This document shows positions 17,116 to 22,924 of a stretch of DNA of 22,924 bases, piece after piece. Each line of letters opens with the position of its first letter. Position 1 is the stretch's first letter. The stretch covers positions 1 through 22,924 of the forward strand of contig DVHY01000128.1 of the NCBI GenBank assembly GCA_018711755.1, written 5' to 3'. Origin of the DNA: Candidatus Limivicinus faecipullorum. Its GTDB lineage: Bacteria; Bacillota; Clostridia; Oscillospirales; Oscillospiraceae. Both the position numbers and the translations under genes were made by a program. The notes under the pieces are model-generated. The model made no database searches and was not told the origin of the DNA. It was given only the letters and a program-made list of their open reading frames with translations.

Positions 17116-18111
17116 ATGATTTTTGCGGATAAACTTATACAGCTGAGAAAAAAGAGCGGCTGGTCCCAGGAGGAACTGGCTGAGCAGATGGGGGTCAGCC
17201 GCCAGTCCATATCCAAATGGGAGGGTGCTCAGTCCATCCCGGACCTGGAGAAGATAATAAAGCTGGCAAAGCTGTTTTCCGTCAGTACCGACTACCTGCT
17301 CCTGGACGAAATGGGAGAGGTGGAGGACGAGGCCCCGGCCCTGCCGGGGCAGGAGAGCCCGGCCCTGAGGCGGGTCTCCATGGAACAGGCCAATGCCTTT
17401 TTGAAAATAAAAGAAGAGACGGCCGGCTATATTGCCTGGGGCGTGTTTCTGTGCATACTCTCTCCCATAGTATTGCTGCTGCTGGGCGGATACAGTGAAA
17501 TGCCGGGCTCCGGTATTTCCGAAGGCCTGGCCGCAGCCATAGGGCTGACGGTCCTGCTGGTGATGGTGGCGGCAGCTGTGGCCATATTTATCTACAGCGG
17601 CGGGAGGACCTCGGCCTTTGAATATCTGGACAGCGAATTTTTCGAGACAGAGTACGGCGTCAGCAGCATGGTGAAGGAGCGCCGGGAGCAGTACCGGGAG
17701 CGGTATATGCGCAATAATATCATCGGGGTGTGCCTTTGCATCCTTGCGGCCATACCTCTGTTTGGCAGCGTGGCCCTGGAGGTGGAGAATCAGCTTTTGC
17801 CTGTGGGGCTGCTGTGTGCCACTCTGGTGATAGTCGGCCTGGGAGTGAGGCTCCTGGTGCGCAGCGGCACGGTCTGGGGCGGCTTTGAGCGGCTGCTGGA
17901 GGAGGGGGAGTATACCCGGGAGGAGAAGAAAAAGCAGCCCCTTGTCTCCAAAATAAGCCAGGTCTATTGGATGCTGGCGCTGGCGGGATATCTGGCCTAC
18001 AGCTTTATTACAAATGACTGGAACAGAAGCTGGATAGTCTGGCCGGTGGCGGCGGTGCTCTTCCCGGCGGTGACCGCCCTCATCCTGCTGTTTGCAAAGA
18101 AGAATAATTAA
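17116..18111 (+). CDS. Membrane-anchored XRE-family transcriptional regulator
   Basis: 331 residues. The N-terminal helix-turn-helix (about residues 4-60) has the XRE/HTH_3 pattern, with SWSQEELAEQMGVS-like and SRQSISKWEGAQSIPDLEKI segments. A short linker leads to a C-terminal region with about six hydrophobic segments (roughly 100-122, 135-158, 198-216, 221-240, 283-300 and 306-326), so the DNA-binding domain should be tethered to the inner face of the membrane. The C-terminal part gives no clue to the signal. AGGAGG lies 6 nt before ATG 17116. It stands alone, convergent with the NSS transporter gene. Related Clostridia proteins are often annotated simply as HTH regulators; the target here is unknown and autoregulation is possible. 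Confidence 0.88.
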   Translation: MIFADKLIQLRKKSGWSQEELAEQMGVSRQSISKWEGAQSIPDLEKIIKLAKLFSVSTDYLLLDEMGEVEDEAPALPGQESPALRRVSMEQANAFLKIKEETAGYIAWGVFLCILSPIVLLLLGGYSEMPGSGISEGLAAAIGLTVLLVMVAAAVAIFIYSGGRTSAFEYLDSEFFETEYGVSSMVKERREQYRERYMRNNIIGVCLCILAAIPLFGSVALEVENQLLPVGLLCATLVIVGLGVRLLVRSGTVWGGFERLLEEGEYTREEKKKQPLVSKISQVYWMLALAGYLAYSFITNDWNRSWIVWPVAAVLFPAVTALILLFAKKNN

Positions 18112-18145
18112 AAACAGAGAAATCGGGAAAGCCCGGACAAACAAC

Positions 18146-18173
18146 AATCCCGGCCGCAGCTGCGGCCGGGATT
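18146..18173. terminator. Bidirectional terminator, perfect 28-nt palindrome
   Basis: AATCCCGGCCGCA followed by GC and its exact mirror forms a perfect palindrome in the 83 nt between two convergent genes. It has a very GC-rich stem with AATT-type ends. The position, 34 nt after the regulator stop and 21 nt after the transporter stop on the other strand, fits a shared terminator. The flanking T-runs are weak (CTTGTATT on plus, TTGTTTG on minus). Confidence 0.75.
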
Positions 18174-18194
18174 ATCGCTTGTATTACCAGGAAT

Positions 18195-19547
18195 TCAGAT
18201 GAGGCCCTGGATAAGTATTACCAGGATGAGCAGGGGCAGAACGAACTGGAAGTAGCGTTTCAGCCTGGGGGACATCTTCAGGCCGCTGCCCTGGTTGGCC
18301 TCGGCGATGTAGTTGTCGAAGCCCCAGCCCCACTTGCTCACGCAGAACAGCAGGTAGACAAGGGAGCCGATGGGCAGCAGCAGGTTGCTGACGATGAAGT
18401 CCTCGGTGTCCAGCACGTCCCGGCCGCCGATGAGATGCACCCCGCTCCAGACATTGTAGCCCAGCACGCAGGGGAGGCTGGCGATGAGGACGAAGACGCA
18501 GTTGATGACGACCGCCTTTTTCCGGCTCCAGCCGAAGTTGTCCATGCAGCTGGACAGGAGGTTTTCAAACACGGCGATGACGGTGGTGAAGCTGGCAAAG
18601 AACATGAACAGGAAGAATAGGGCGCCCCAGAGGCGGCCGCCGGCCATGTCCACGAAGATGCGGGGCAGGGTGACGAAGATGAGGGTGGGGCCGTAATCCG
18701 GCTCCACGCCGAAGCTGAAGCAGGCGGGGAAGATTATCATGCCCGCCATGAGGGCCACGAAGGTGTCCAGGGCGCAGATGCGCACGGCCTCGCCGGTGAG
18801 GCTGTGGTCCTTGGACATGTAGCTGCCGAAGATCTCCATGGCGGCAATGCCCAGGCTCAGGGTGAAGAAGGACTGGTTCATGGCGGCGGTGGCCACGTTG
18901 CCCAGGCCCACCTGGGCGGCTCTCTCAAAGTCCGGCAGCAGGTAGAACTTCACGCCCTCGATAGCGCCGTCCAGGCTGACGCTGTTGACGGCCAGCACCA
19001 CTATGAGCAGCAGCAGGGCGGCCATCATCCACTTGCTTATCCGCTCCAGGCCCTTCTGTATGCCGAAGCTGCACACCAGAAAGCCTGCCAGCACGGTGAG
19101 GGCCATCCAAATGCTCATCTCCACAGGGTCTGCCAGCATGGCGGAGAACACTCCGTCCACGGCGGAGACCTCCATGCCGCTGAAGGCGCCGCCGGCGAAC
19201 TTGAAGAAATAGCCCAGCATCCAGCCGGCCACGGTGGTGTAGTACATCATCAGCAGGTAGCAGCCTATGATGCACACCCAGCCGTGGATGTGCCACTTGC
19301 TGCCGGGCTTTTCCAGGGCCTTGTAGCCCAGCACGGCGCTTTTCCGGCTGGCTCGGCCTACGGCCAGCTCCATGGTGAGAACGGGCACGCCCATTATGAT
19401 AAGGAACAACAGATAGAACAGCACGAATACGCCGCCGCCGTTGACGCCGGTGACGTAGGGGAAGCGCCACACGTTGCCTATGCCGATGGCGCAGCCGGCG
19501 CTCACCAGCAGAAAGCCCAGTCTTGACTGAAATCTCTCTCTTTTCAT
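18195..19547 (-). CDS. NSS-family sodium-dependent amino-acid symporter
   Basis: Neurotransmitter:sodium symporter family (LeuT/MhsT-like), 450 residues, predicted sodium-coupled amino-acid uptake. TM1 carries the unwound motif GIGNVWRFPYV (residues 22-32), followed by the NGGGVFVLFYLLFL segment of TM2. About 11 hydrophobic segments follow, as in many bacterial members, with ALDTFVALMAGMIIFPACFSFG and SFTTVIAVFENLLSS among them. I choose ATG 19547 because the preceding in-frame TTG (19592) lies inside the pnp terminator and because MKRERFQSRLGF is a typical family start. The ribosome site (GTGGGA) is weak. The substrate cannot be read from the sequence; tryptophan, tyrosine or branched-chain amino acids are possible. 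Confidence 0.93.
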   Translation of the reverse strand: MKRERFQSRLGFLLVSAGCAIGIGNVWRFPYVTGVNGGGVFVLFYLLFLIIMGVPVLTMELAVGRASRKSAVLGYKALEKPGSKWHIHGWVCIIGCYLLMMYYTTVAGWMLGYFFKFAGGAFSGMEVSAVDGVFSAMLADPVEMSIWMALTVLAGFLVCSFGIQKGLERISKWMMAALLLLIVVLAVNSVSLDGAIEGVKFYLLPDFERAAQVGLGNVATAAMNQSFFTLSLGIAAMEIFGSYMSKDHSLTGEAVRICALDTFVALMAGMIIFPACFSFGVEPDYGPTLIFVTLPRIFVDMAGGRLWGALFFLFMFFASFTTVIAVFENLLSSCMDNFGWSRKKAVVINCVFVLIASLPCVLGYNVWSGVHLIGGRDVLDTEDFIVSNLLLPIGSLVYLLFCVSKWGWGFDNYIAEANQGSGLKMSPRLKRYFQFVLPLLILVILIQGLI

Positions 19548-19570
19548 CTTTTCCCACGCTTTCATACAGA

Positions 19571-19605
19571 ATAAAATTCGGCAGGAGGTCAAAGGCCCCC
19601 TGCCG
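19571..19605 (-). terminator. Intrinsic terminator of pnp
   Basis: On the minus strand CGGCAGG (19605-19599) pairs with CCTGCCG (19585-19579), and two more G-C pairs follow past a mismatch, with a 7-nt loop. AATTTTAT follows directly. It lies 33 nt after the pnp stop and 31 nt before the transporter start. Confidence 0.75.
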
Positions 19606-19638
19606 GAAGAATTAACAAAGAGTCTGCTTTATGAGGAC

Positions 19639-21759
19639 TTAAGCCTCGCCCCGCTCCCGGAGCGCGTCCTTGCGGGAGATGTTCCAGCGGCCCTTCTCGT
19701 CGATGCCGGTGAACTTCACCCAGGTCTTGTCGCCCACGTTCAGCACGTCCTCCACCTTCTCGGTGCGCTTGAACTCCAGGTCCTTGATGTGGCACATGGC
19801 GTCCTTGCCGGGAGCCAGCTCCACGAAGGCGCCCAGGTTGGAGATGATGCGCTTGACCTCGCCGTAGTAGAGGGCGCCCACCTCGGGCTCGAAGACTATG
19901 TCCTCTATGGTCTTGCGGGCGGCCCGGCAGGCCTCGATATCGCTGCTGGCGATAAAGATGCTGCCGTCGTCGTTGATGTCTATCTTGCAGCCGGTGTCGG
20001 CGGTGATCTTCTGGATGACCTTGCCGCCGGAGCCGATGACCTCCCGGATCTTGTCGGGATTGATCTTCATCTGTATCATCTTGGGGGCGGACTTGGCCAG
20101 CTCCTTGCGGGGCTCGGCAATGGCCTTGAGCATGATGGCGTCCAGTATCTGGAAGCGGGCCTCCTTGGTGATGGAGAAGGCCTCCTTGACTATCTCGTGC
20201 TTGAGGCCGTCGTTCTTCAGATCCATCTGGATGGCGGTGATGCCCTGCTTGGTGCCGGCCACCTTGAAGTCCATCTCGCCGTGGAAGTCCTCCACGCCCT
20301 GGATGTCTATGAAGGTGGTGAAGTCATCGCCGTCCTGGATAAGGCCGCAGGAGATGCCGGCCACGGGGGCCTTGATGGGCACGCCGGCGTCCATAAGGGC
20401 CAGGGTGGTGCCGCAGATGGAGCCCTGGGAGGTGGAGCCGTTGGAGGAGAGCACCTCGGAGACTACACGGATGGCGTAGGGGAAGTCCTCCACGTCGGGG
20501 ATGACGGACTCCAGAGCCTTCTCAACCAGGGCGCCGTGGCCGTACTCCCGGCGGCTGGTGGAGCGGCTGGCACGGGCTTCGCCGGTGGAATAGGAGGGCA
20601 TGTTGTAGTGGTGCATGAAGCGCTTCTCTTCCTCTTCCCAGATGGTGTCCAGCTTCTGGGACTCGCTGAGGGTGGCCAGGGTGGCAATGGACAGGACCTG
20701 GGTCTGGCCCCGGGTAAAGAGTCCGGAACCGTGGACCAGGGGGATGACGCCCACCTCGGCGGCCAGGGGCCGGATCTCGTTCATCTGGCGGCCGTCCACG
20801 CGCTTGCCGGCCAGCAGCCACTTTTTGACCACCTTCTTCTGGAGCTTGTAGAGTATCTCGTCCATGTACTGCATCATGTCGGGATGCTCTTCGCCGTACT
20901 TCTCCTCCACCATGGTAACCCAGTCGTTGACCCGGGCCTCACGGACGTTCTTGTCGTCGGTGTCCATGCAGTACTCCATGGACTCAAATTCGTTGGCGAC
21001 CAGCTTGTCAAAGAGCTCGTCGTCAAAGGCGGCGTGCTCGTACTGGAACTTGGGCTTGCCCACTTCCTCCACCATCTTGTCGATGAGGTCGAGAACGGGC
21101 TGCAGGTGCTCATGGGCCTGGACTATGCCCTCGTACATCACGTCGTCGGGGACCTGGTCGGCCTCGGACTCTATCATGACTATCTTCTTATGGGTGGCGG
21201 CGATGGTGGTGGTCATGCGGTTGGTCTTCCGCTCTTCCTTGGTGGGGTTGAAGAGGTACTTCTCCCCGTCCCAGCCCAGGACTATGCCGGCGATAGGCCC
21301 GTTGAAGGGCACGTCGGAGATGGACACGGCGGCGGAGGCGCCTATCATGGCGCTTATCTCAGGGGAGCAGTCTCTGTCCACGCTGAGCACTTCGCAGGCG
21401 ATGACCACATCGTTGCGCAGGTCGGCGGGGAAGAGGGGGCGCATGGGCCGGTCGATAAGGCGGGAGGCCAGCACTGCGGGGAGGCTGGGTTTACCCTCAC
21501 GGCGCATGAAGCTGCCGGGGATGCGGCCCACGGCGTAGAGCTTCTCGTTGAAGTCCACAGAGAGGGGGAAGTAATCGATGCCGTCCTTGGGGCGGGCGGA
21601 GGCGGTGCAGGTGACAAGCACCGTGGTATCGCCGTACTTCACCAGCACTGCGGCGTTGCAGAGCTCGGCCATCTTGCCCACTTCCATGGACAGGGGGCGG
21701 CCCTCATACATCATCTCGTACTTTCTGTAATTGGGGAACTGCTTGTTGGTGATTATCAT
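19639..21759 (-). CDS. pnp: Polyribonucleotide nucleotidyltransferase (PNPase)
   Basis: Phosphorolytic 3'-5' exoribonuclease, 706 residues from ATG 21759. Two RNase PH domains are visible; the first has GDTTVLVTCTASARPKDGID and RLIDRPMRPLFP, the second GRQMNEIRPLAAEVG and VVSEVLSSNGSTSQGSICG. A KH domain with the GSGGK loop (about residues 555-615) and a C-terminal S1 domain (about 620-695) follow. The ATG is preceded by AAAGGAG at 7 nt. An open frame upstream to 21804 lacks these signals and overlaps a hairpin. It lies downstream of rpsO as in most bacteria, but the 462-nt gap is unusually long and heavily structured. Two hairpin clusters in its leader could mediate termination, processing or autoregulation. 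Confidence 0.98.
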   Translation of the reverse strand: MIITNKQFPNYRKYEMMYEGRPLSMEVGKMAELCNAAVLVKYGDTTVLVTCTASARPKDGIDYFPLSVDFNEKLYAVGRIPGSFMRREGKPSLPAVLASRLIDRPMRPLFPADLRNDVVIACEVLSVDRDCSPEISAMIGASAAVSISDVPFNGPIAGIVLGWDGEKYLFNPTKEERKTNRMTTTIAATHKKIVMIESEADQVPDDVMYEGIVQAHEHLQPVLDLIDKMVEEVGKPKFQYEHAAFDDELFDKLVANEFESMEYCMDTDDKNVREARVNDWVTMVEEKYGEEHPDMMQYMDEILYKLQKKVVKKWLLAGKRVDGRQMNEIRPLAAEVGVIPLVHGSGLFTRGQTQVLSIATLATLSESQKLDTIWEEEEKRFMHHYNMPSYSTGEARASRSTSRREYGHGALVEKALESVIPDVEDFPYAIRVVSEVLSSNGSTSQGSICGTTLALMDAGVPIKAPVAGISCGLIQDGDDFTTFIDIQGVEDFHGEMDFKVAGTKQGITAIQMDLKNDGLKHEIVKEAFSITKEARFQILDAIMLKAIAEPRKELAKSAPKMIQMKINPDKIREVIGSGGKVIQKITADTGCKIDINDDGSIFIASSDIEACRAARKTIEDIVFEPEVGALYYGEVKRIISNLGAFVELAPGKDAMCHIKDLEFKRTEKVEDVLNVGDKTWVKFTGIDEKGRWNISRKDALRERGEA

Positions 21760-21796
21760 CTGGATTCTCCTTTGATTTTTCAGTACATCCCCCATA

Positions 21797-21858
21797 CTTA
21801 GCACTTGAAAAAGAGCCCGGCCCCGGTCATGGCGGCGGGAGCTTTTTCAAATACTAAG
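21797..21858 (-). terminator. A-tract/T-tract hairpin in the pnp leader (possible bidirectional terminator)
   Basis: TTGAAAAAG (21805-21813) pairs with CTTTTTCAA (21842-21850). Outside it CTTAG (21797-21801) pairs with CTAAG (21854-21858), and inside it CCCG pairs with CGGG. The combination of an A-tract, a GC-rich core and a T-tract is that of an intrinsic terminator readable on both strands. It ends 38 nt before the pnp start. It could stop rpsO readthrough, or act as an attenuator or processing site for pnp. Confidence 0.55.
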
Positions 21859-21893
21859 CAATGAGGGGAGTACATTGTTTACCTTTGGACTAG

Positions 21894-22177
21894 GCTGTTG
21901 GAACAGCGAGGTTTTGCTCTTTTGCCGAATCAAAGCCCAGCGCAAGCGGGTTTGATTCGGATAAGGAGGAACAACGAAATGGATGAGCGGCATCGGAAAC
22001 TCCATATGAGATTCCGATGCTGCGAAGGATATGGAGTATGTTCCGACGCAGCGGAGTGTCGAATCGTATGCCCCAGGCATACGACCGAGGCATGGAGCGT
22101 AGTGCAAACCCTCATTTAAAAGAAAGTTTTACTTTCTTTTAAATGAAAGTGGAGAGACAATATTAAATTGTCTCTCC
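21894..22177. repeat. Array of inverted repeats between rpsO and pnp
   Basis: At least five strong stems lie in 290 nt. CCGAATCAAA / TTTGATTCGG (21925-21960) encloses CCC/GGG and GC-GCAA-GC, giving a GNRA-type loop. GCATCGGAA / TTCCGATGC (21990-22020) is the second. TCGTATGCC / GGCATACGA (22064-22084) has a 3-nt loop. TCATTTAAAAGAAAG / CTTTCTTTTAAATGA (22112-22146) has 15-bp arms. GGAGAGACAAT / ATTGTCTCTCC (22151-22177) has 11-bp arms. A competing pairing joins ACTCCATAT (21999-22007) to ATATGGAGT (22029-22037). A smaller GCTGT/ACAGC stem begins the array. The stretch otherwise has no convincing gene. It may be a dispersed intergenic repeat or a structured leader of pnp. Confidence 0.75.
21979..22119 (+). 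CDS. Possible 46-residue cysteine-rich small ORF inside the hairpin array
   Basis: An ATG at 21979 is preceded by a perfect AAGGAGG at 9 nt and opens a 46-codon frame with five cysteines (residues 14, 15, 21, 27 and 31). No family is recognised and no membrane segment or signal peptide is visible. The frame runs through three of the inverted repeats and stops inside the 15-bp one, so the codons are constrained by RNA or DNA symmetry and the ORF may be incidental. It runs opposite to rpsO and pnp. No plus-strand promoter was found. Confidence 0.2.
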   Translation: MDERHRKLHMRFRCCEGYGVCSDAAECRIVCPRHTTEAWSVVQTLI

Positions 22178-22215
22178 GTAAAAAACCTTCATAAACCTCA
22201 GTGGAAGCCGAAGGT

Positions 22216-22231
22216 CCGCAATCACTTGCGG
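22216..22231 (-). repeat. Short hairpin across the rpsO stop codon
   Basis: On the minus strand CCGCAA (22231-22226), then GTGA, then TTGCGG (22221-22216) forms a 6-bp stem whose loop contains the TGA stop. No T-run follows directly; a TTTTTT run comes about 30 nt later after GAAGG. It could be a stability element or a weak terminator of rpsO. Confidence 0.4.
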
Positions 22232-22488
22232 ATGTTCAGCTTTGCGATGATGGCGCGGTAACGCTCGATATCCTTCTTTGCCAGGTAGTCCAGCAGACGG
22301 CGGCGCTTACCCACCATCTTGTACATGCCCAGACGGCTGTGGTCGTCGTTGGGGTGCTTCTTCAGATGCTCGGTGAGCTCGCGGATACGCTGGGACAGGA
22401 TGGCGATCTGGACCTCGGGAGAGCCGGTGTCGCCCTCATGGGTGGCGTTCTCGCTGATGACCTGGGTCTTGACTTCTTTGGTGATCAT
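22222..22488 (-). CDS. rpsO: 30S ribosomal protein S15
   Basis: Primary 16S rRNA-binding protein of the 30S platform, 88 residues, the standard length. The sequence shows DTGSPEVQIAILSQRIREL, HLKKHPNDDHSRLG and the basic MVGKRRRLLDYLAKKD stretch that binds helix 22, all nearly invariant in S15. ATG 22488 is preceded by AAAGGGG about 10 nt upstream. A strong promoter at 22617-22645 gives it a leader of about 120 nt. S15 commonly represses its own mRNA through structure in that leader. It is followed on the same strand by pnp after 462 nt. Confidence 0.98.
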   Translation of the reverse strand: MITKEVKTQVISENATHEGDTGSPEVQIAILSQRIRELTEHLKKHPNDDHSRLGMYKMVGKRRRLLDYLAKKDIERYRAIIAKLNIRK

Positions 22489-22610
22489 AGTGGTTATACC
22501 CCTTTCAAATAAATACTATACCCTGCGTCTAAGCAATGGGGGCGAAAGGCGGCCGCAGCGGCGGCATGGGCCCATAGCCTGGAACGCGGGCGCCTGTACT
22601 ATGTGCAAGC
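22489..22610 (-). promoter_or_regulatory. rpsO 5' leader, candidate S15 autoregulatory region
   Basis: The presumed transcript start near 22610 leaves about 120 nt before rpsO. This leader holds ATGGGCCCAT (22566-22575) flanked by GGC/GCC and a GCGGCCGC palindrome (22549-22556), so it can fold. S15 autoregulation through leader structures is established in several bacteria; that this leader does so is inference. Confidence 0.35.
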
Positions 22611-22616
22611 CAAAAC

Positions 22617-22645
22617 ATATTAGCATCATATCCACTGTAAGTCAA
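22617..22645 (-). promoter_or_regulatory. Strong sigma-A-type promoter for rpsO
   Basis: On the minus strand TTGACT (22645-22640) is followed after exactly 17 nt by TAATAT (22622-22617), which is preceded by TGC as an extended -10 element. The only coding region downstream is rpsO. Confidence 0.75.
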
Positions 22646-22691
22646 GGCTTTTATTGTTTTTTTAAGGGCCATATGGGCATTGTTCACATAT

Positions 22692-22772
22692 AAAAAAAGC
22701 GTTCCGGGAGGGGCGGAGAGGATATGGGAGGGCGGGGAAAAAACAGATATCACAAAATATGCCGCCGGAACG
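22692..22772 (-). terminator. Terminator-like stem with seven T, end of the candidate small RNA
   Basis: On the minus strand CGTTCCGG (22772-22765) pairs with CCGGAACG (22707-22700), followed after one base by TTTTTTT. A short inner CGG/CCG pairing is possible. The loop is long (57 nt), which is unusual, but the stem end and T-run are classic. Confidence 0.55.
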
Positions 22773-22816
22773 TGTATAGGGTGAAAGGAGAAACAAGGGG
22801 ATATTGGATTATCCCC
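22692..22816 (-). ncRNA. Candidate ~125-nt small RNA
   Basis: A self-contained minus-strand unit lies between the rpsO promoter and the divergent gene at the right edge. It has a promoter (TTCACA, 16 nt, TATAAT), and the predicted start near 22816 falls on a hairpin GGGGATA / TATCCCC with a 6-nt loop. An unpaired pyrimidine-rich stretch follows that contains TTTCTCCTTTC, complementary to ribosome-site purines. The unit ends with an 8-bp stem and seven T. No open reading frame of note is present. C/U-rich single-stranded regions near SD complements are known in Firmicute regulatory RNAs such as the RsaE type. No known RNA family was recognised. Confidence 0.45.
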
Positions 22817-22823
22817 GGGGCGG

Positions 22824-22851
22824 ATTATAATGGCAAGGTGGTGAATGTGAA
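22824..22851 (-). promoter_or_regulatory. Promoter for the candidate small RNA, overlapping the divergent gene's start
   Basis: TTCACA (22851-22846) is followed after 16 nt by TATAAT (22829-22824) on the minus strand. ATTATAAT (22824-22831) is its own reverse complement, so a plus-strand TATAAT exists too, with a weak TTGGAT 16 nt upstream. However, a plus-strand start would fall inside the ribosome site of the right-hand gene, so I favour the minus direction. The -35 box directly abuts that gene's start codon. Confidence 0.5.
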
Positions 22852-22924
22852 ATGAAAGTACAGACAGAGAGGCCGGGCCCGGAAGAAACAGAGGCGGCGG
22901 TAAAGACCTGGGGGGATATGCTGT
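22852..22924 (+). CDS. Start of a gene, possibly an ECF-type RNA polymerase sigma factor (cut by window edge)
   Basis: ATG 22852 is preceded by AAGGTGG at about 10 nt and opens a frame that runs off the window after 24 codons. The visible N-terminus begins MKVQTERPGP and ends with AAVKTWGDML. The last part resembles the start of region 2 in ECF sigma factors of Clostridia, where a similar V..YGDMLYR-type sequence is common. With so few residues this assignment is a suggestion only. The gene diverges from the candidate small RNA. Confidence 0.45.
   Translation, partial: MKVQTERPGPEETEAAVKTWGDML

Noticed and set aside
19548..19592. TTG start and 15-residue extension of the NSS transporter
   Set aside because: The TTG lies inside the pnp terminator and has no ribosome site; the internal ATG at 19547 fits the family better.
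19789..21801. 670-codon open frame on the plus strand opposite pnp
   Set aside because: Shadow of pnp; glycine/histidine/valine-rich translation typical of antisense frames.
21847..22107. 86-codon minus-strand frame across the hairpin array
   Set aside because: It has no ribosome site or family similarity, and the inverted repeats explain the sequence better.
21894..22177. CRISPR array
   Set aside because: The repeats are inverted, differ from each other and have no regular spacers; no cas genes are present.
22826..22831. TATAAT as the plus-strand promoter of the right-edge gene
   Set aside because: The transcript start would fall inside that gene's ribosome site, and the -35 match is weak; the same palindrome fits better as the minus-strand -10.

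Overview
The window looks like chromosomal DNA from a GC-rich member of the class Clostridia, probably a gut Oscillospiraceae/Ruminococcaceae-type organism. The reasons are the Firmicute-style yggS-sepF-divIVA-ileS string, strong AGGAGG-type ribosome sites throughout, a Clostridia-type Hfq, and the linkage of mutS, mutL, miaA, miaB and hfq. The genus cannot be fixed from the sequence alone. A distinctive trait is heavy use of the AUA isoleucine codon in GC-rich genes.

Left part (1-8021, all minus strand). A long operon runs leftwards from a TATAAT promoter near 8060: mutL, miaA, hfq, a HlyD-like membrane-anchored adaptor, yggS, sepF, divIVA. A GC-rich terminator follows divIVA, and then comes ileS, whose 3' part is cut off by the window edge just after the KMSKS-like motif. 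The operon joins mismatch repair, tRNA A37 isopentenylation, RNA chaperoning, PLP homeostasis and division-site assembly.

Centre (8172-16862, plus strand). A divergent operon carries miaB, two tandem 531-residue multi-membrane paralogues of unknown function (GT-C glycosyltransferase-like), mutS, a CPBP/CAAX-type intramembrane protease and trmO. MiaA makes i6A37, MiaB converts it to ms2i6A37, and TrmO methylates t6A37. Three enzymes acting on the same tRNA position and the MutS/MutL pair therefore lie on the two arms of one divergent locus.

Right part. A membrane-anchored XRE-family regulator (plus) converges on an NSS-type sodium:amino-acid symporter (minus) across a perfect 28-nt palindromic terminator. 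Then come pnp and rpsO (both minus). They are separated by 462 nt that hold a terminator-like hairpin and an unusual array of long inverted repeats, some with mutually exclusive pairings. Upstream of rpsO there is a good promoter, then a separate minus-strand unit that looks like a ~125-nt small RNA with its own promoter and terminator. Last is the first 24 codons of a plus-strand gene that may encode an ECF sigma factor.

Most of the window is ordinary core genome. The less explained items are the rpsO-pnp hairpin array, the candidate small RNA, and the duplicated membrane proteins inside the miaB-mutS operon. No tRNA, rRNA, CRISPR array or insertion sequence was recognised.
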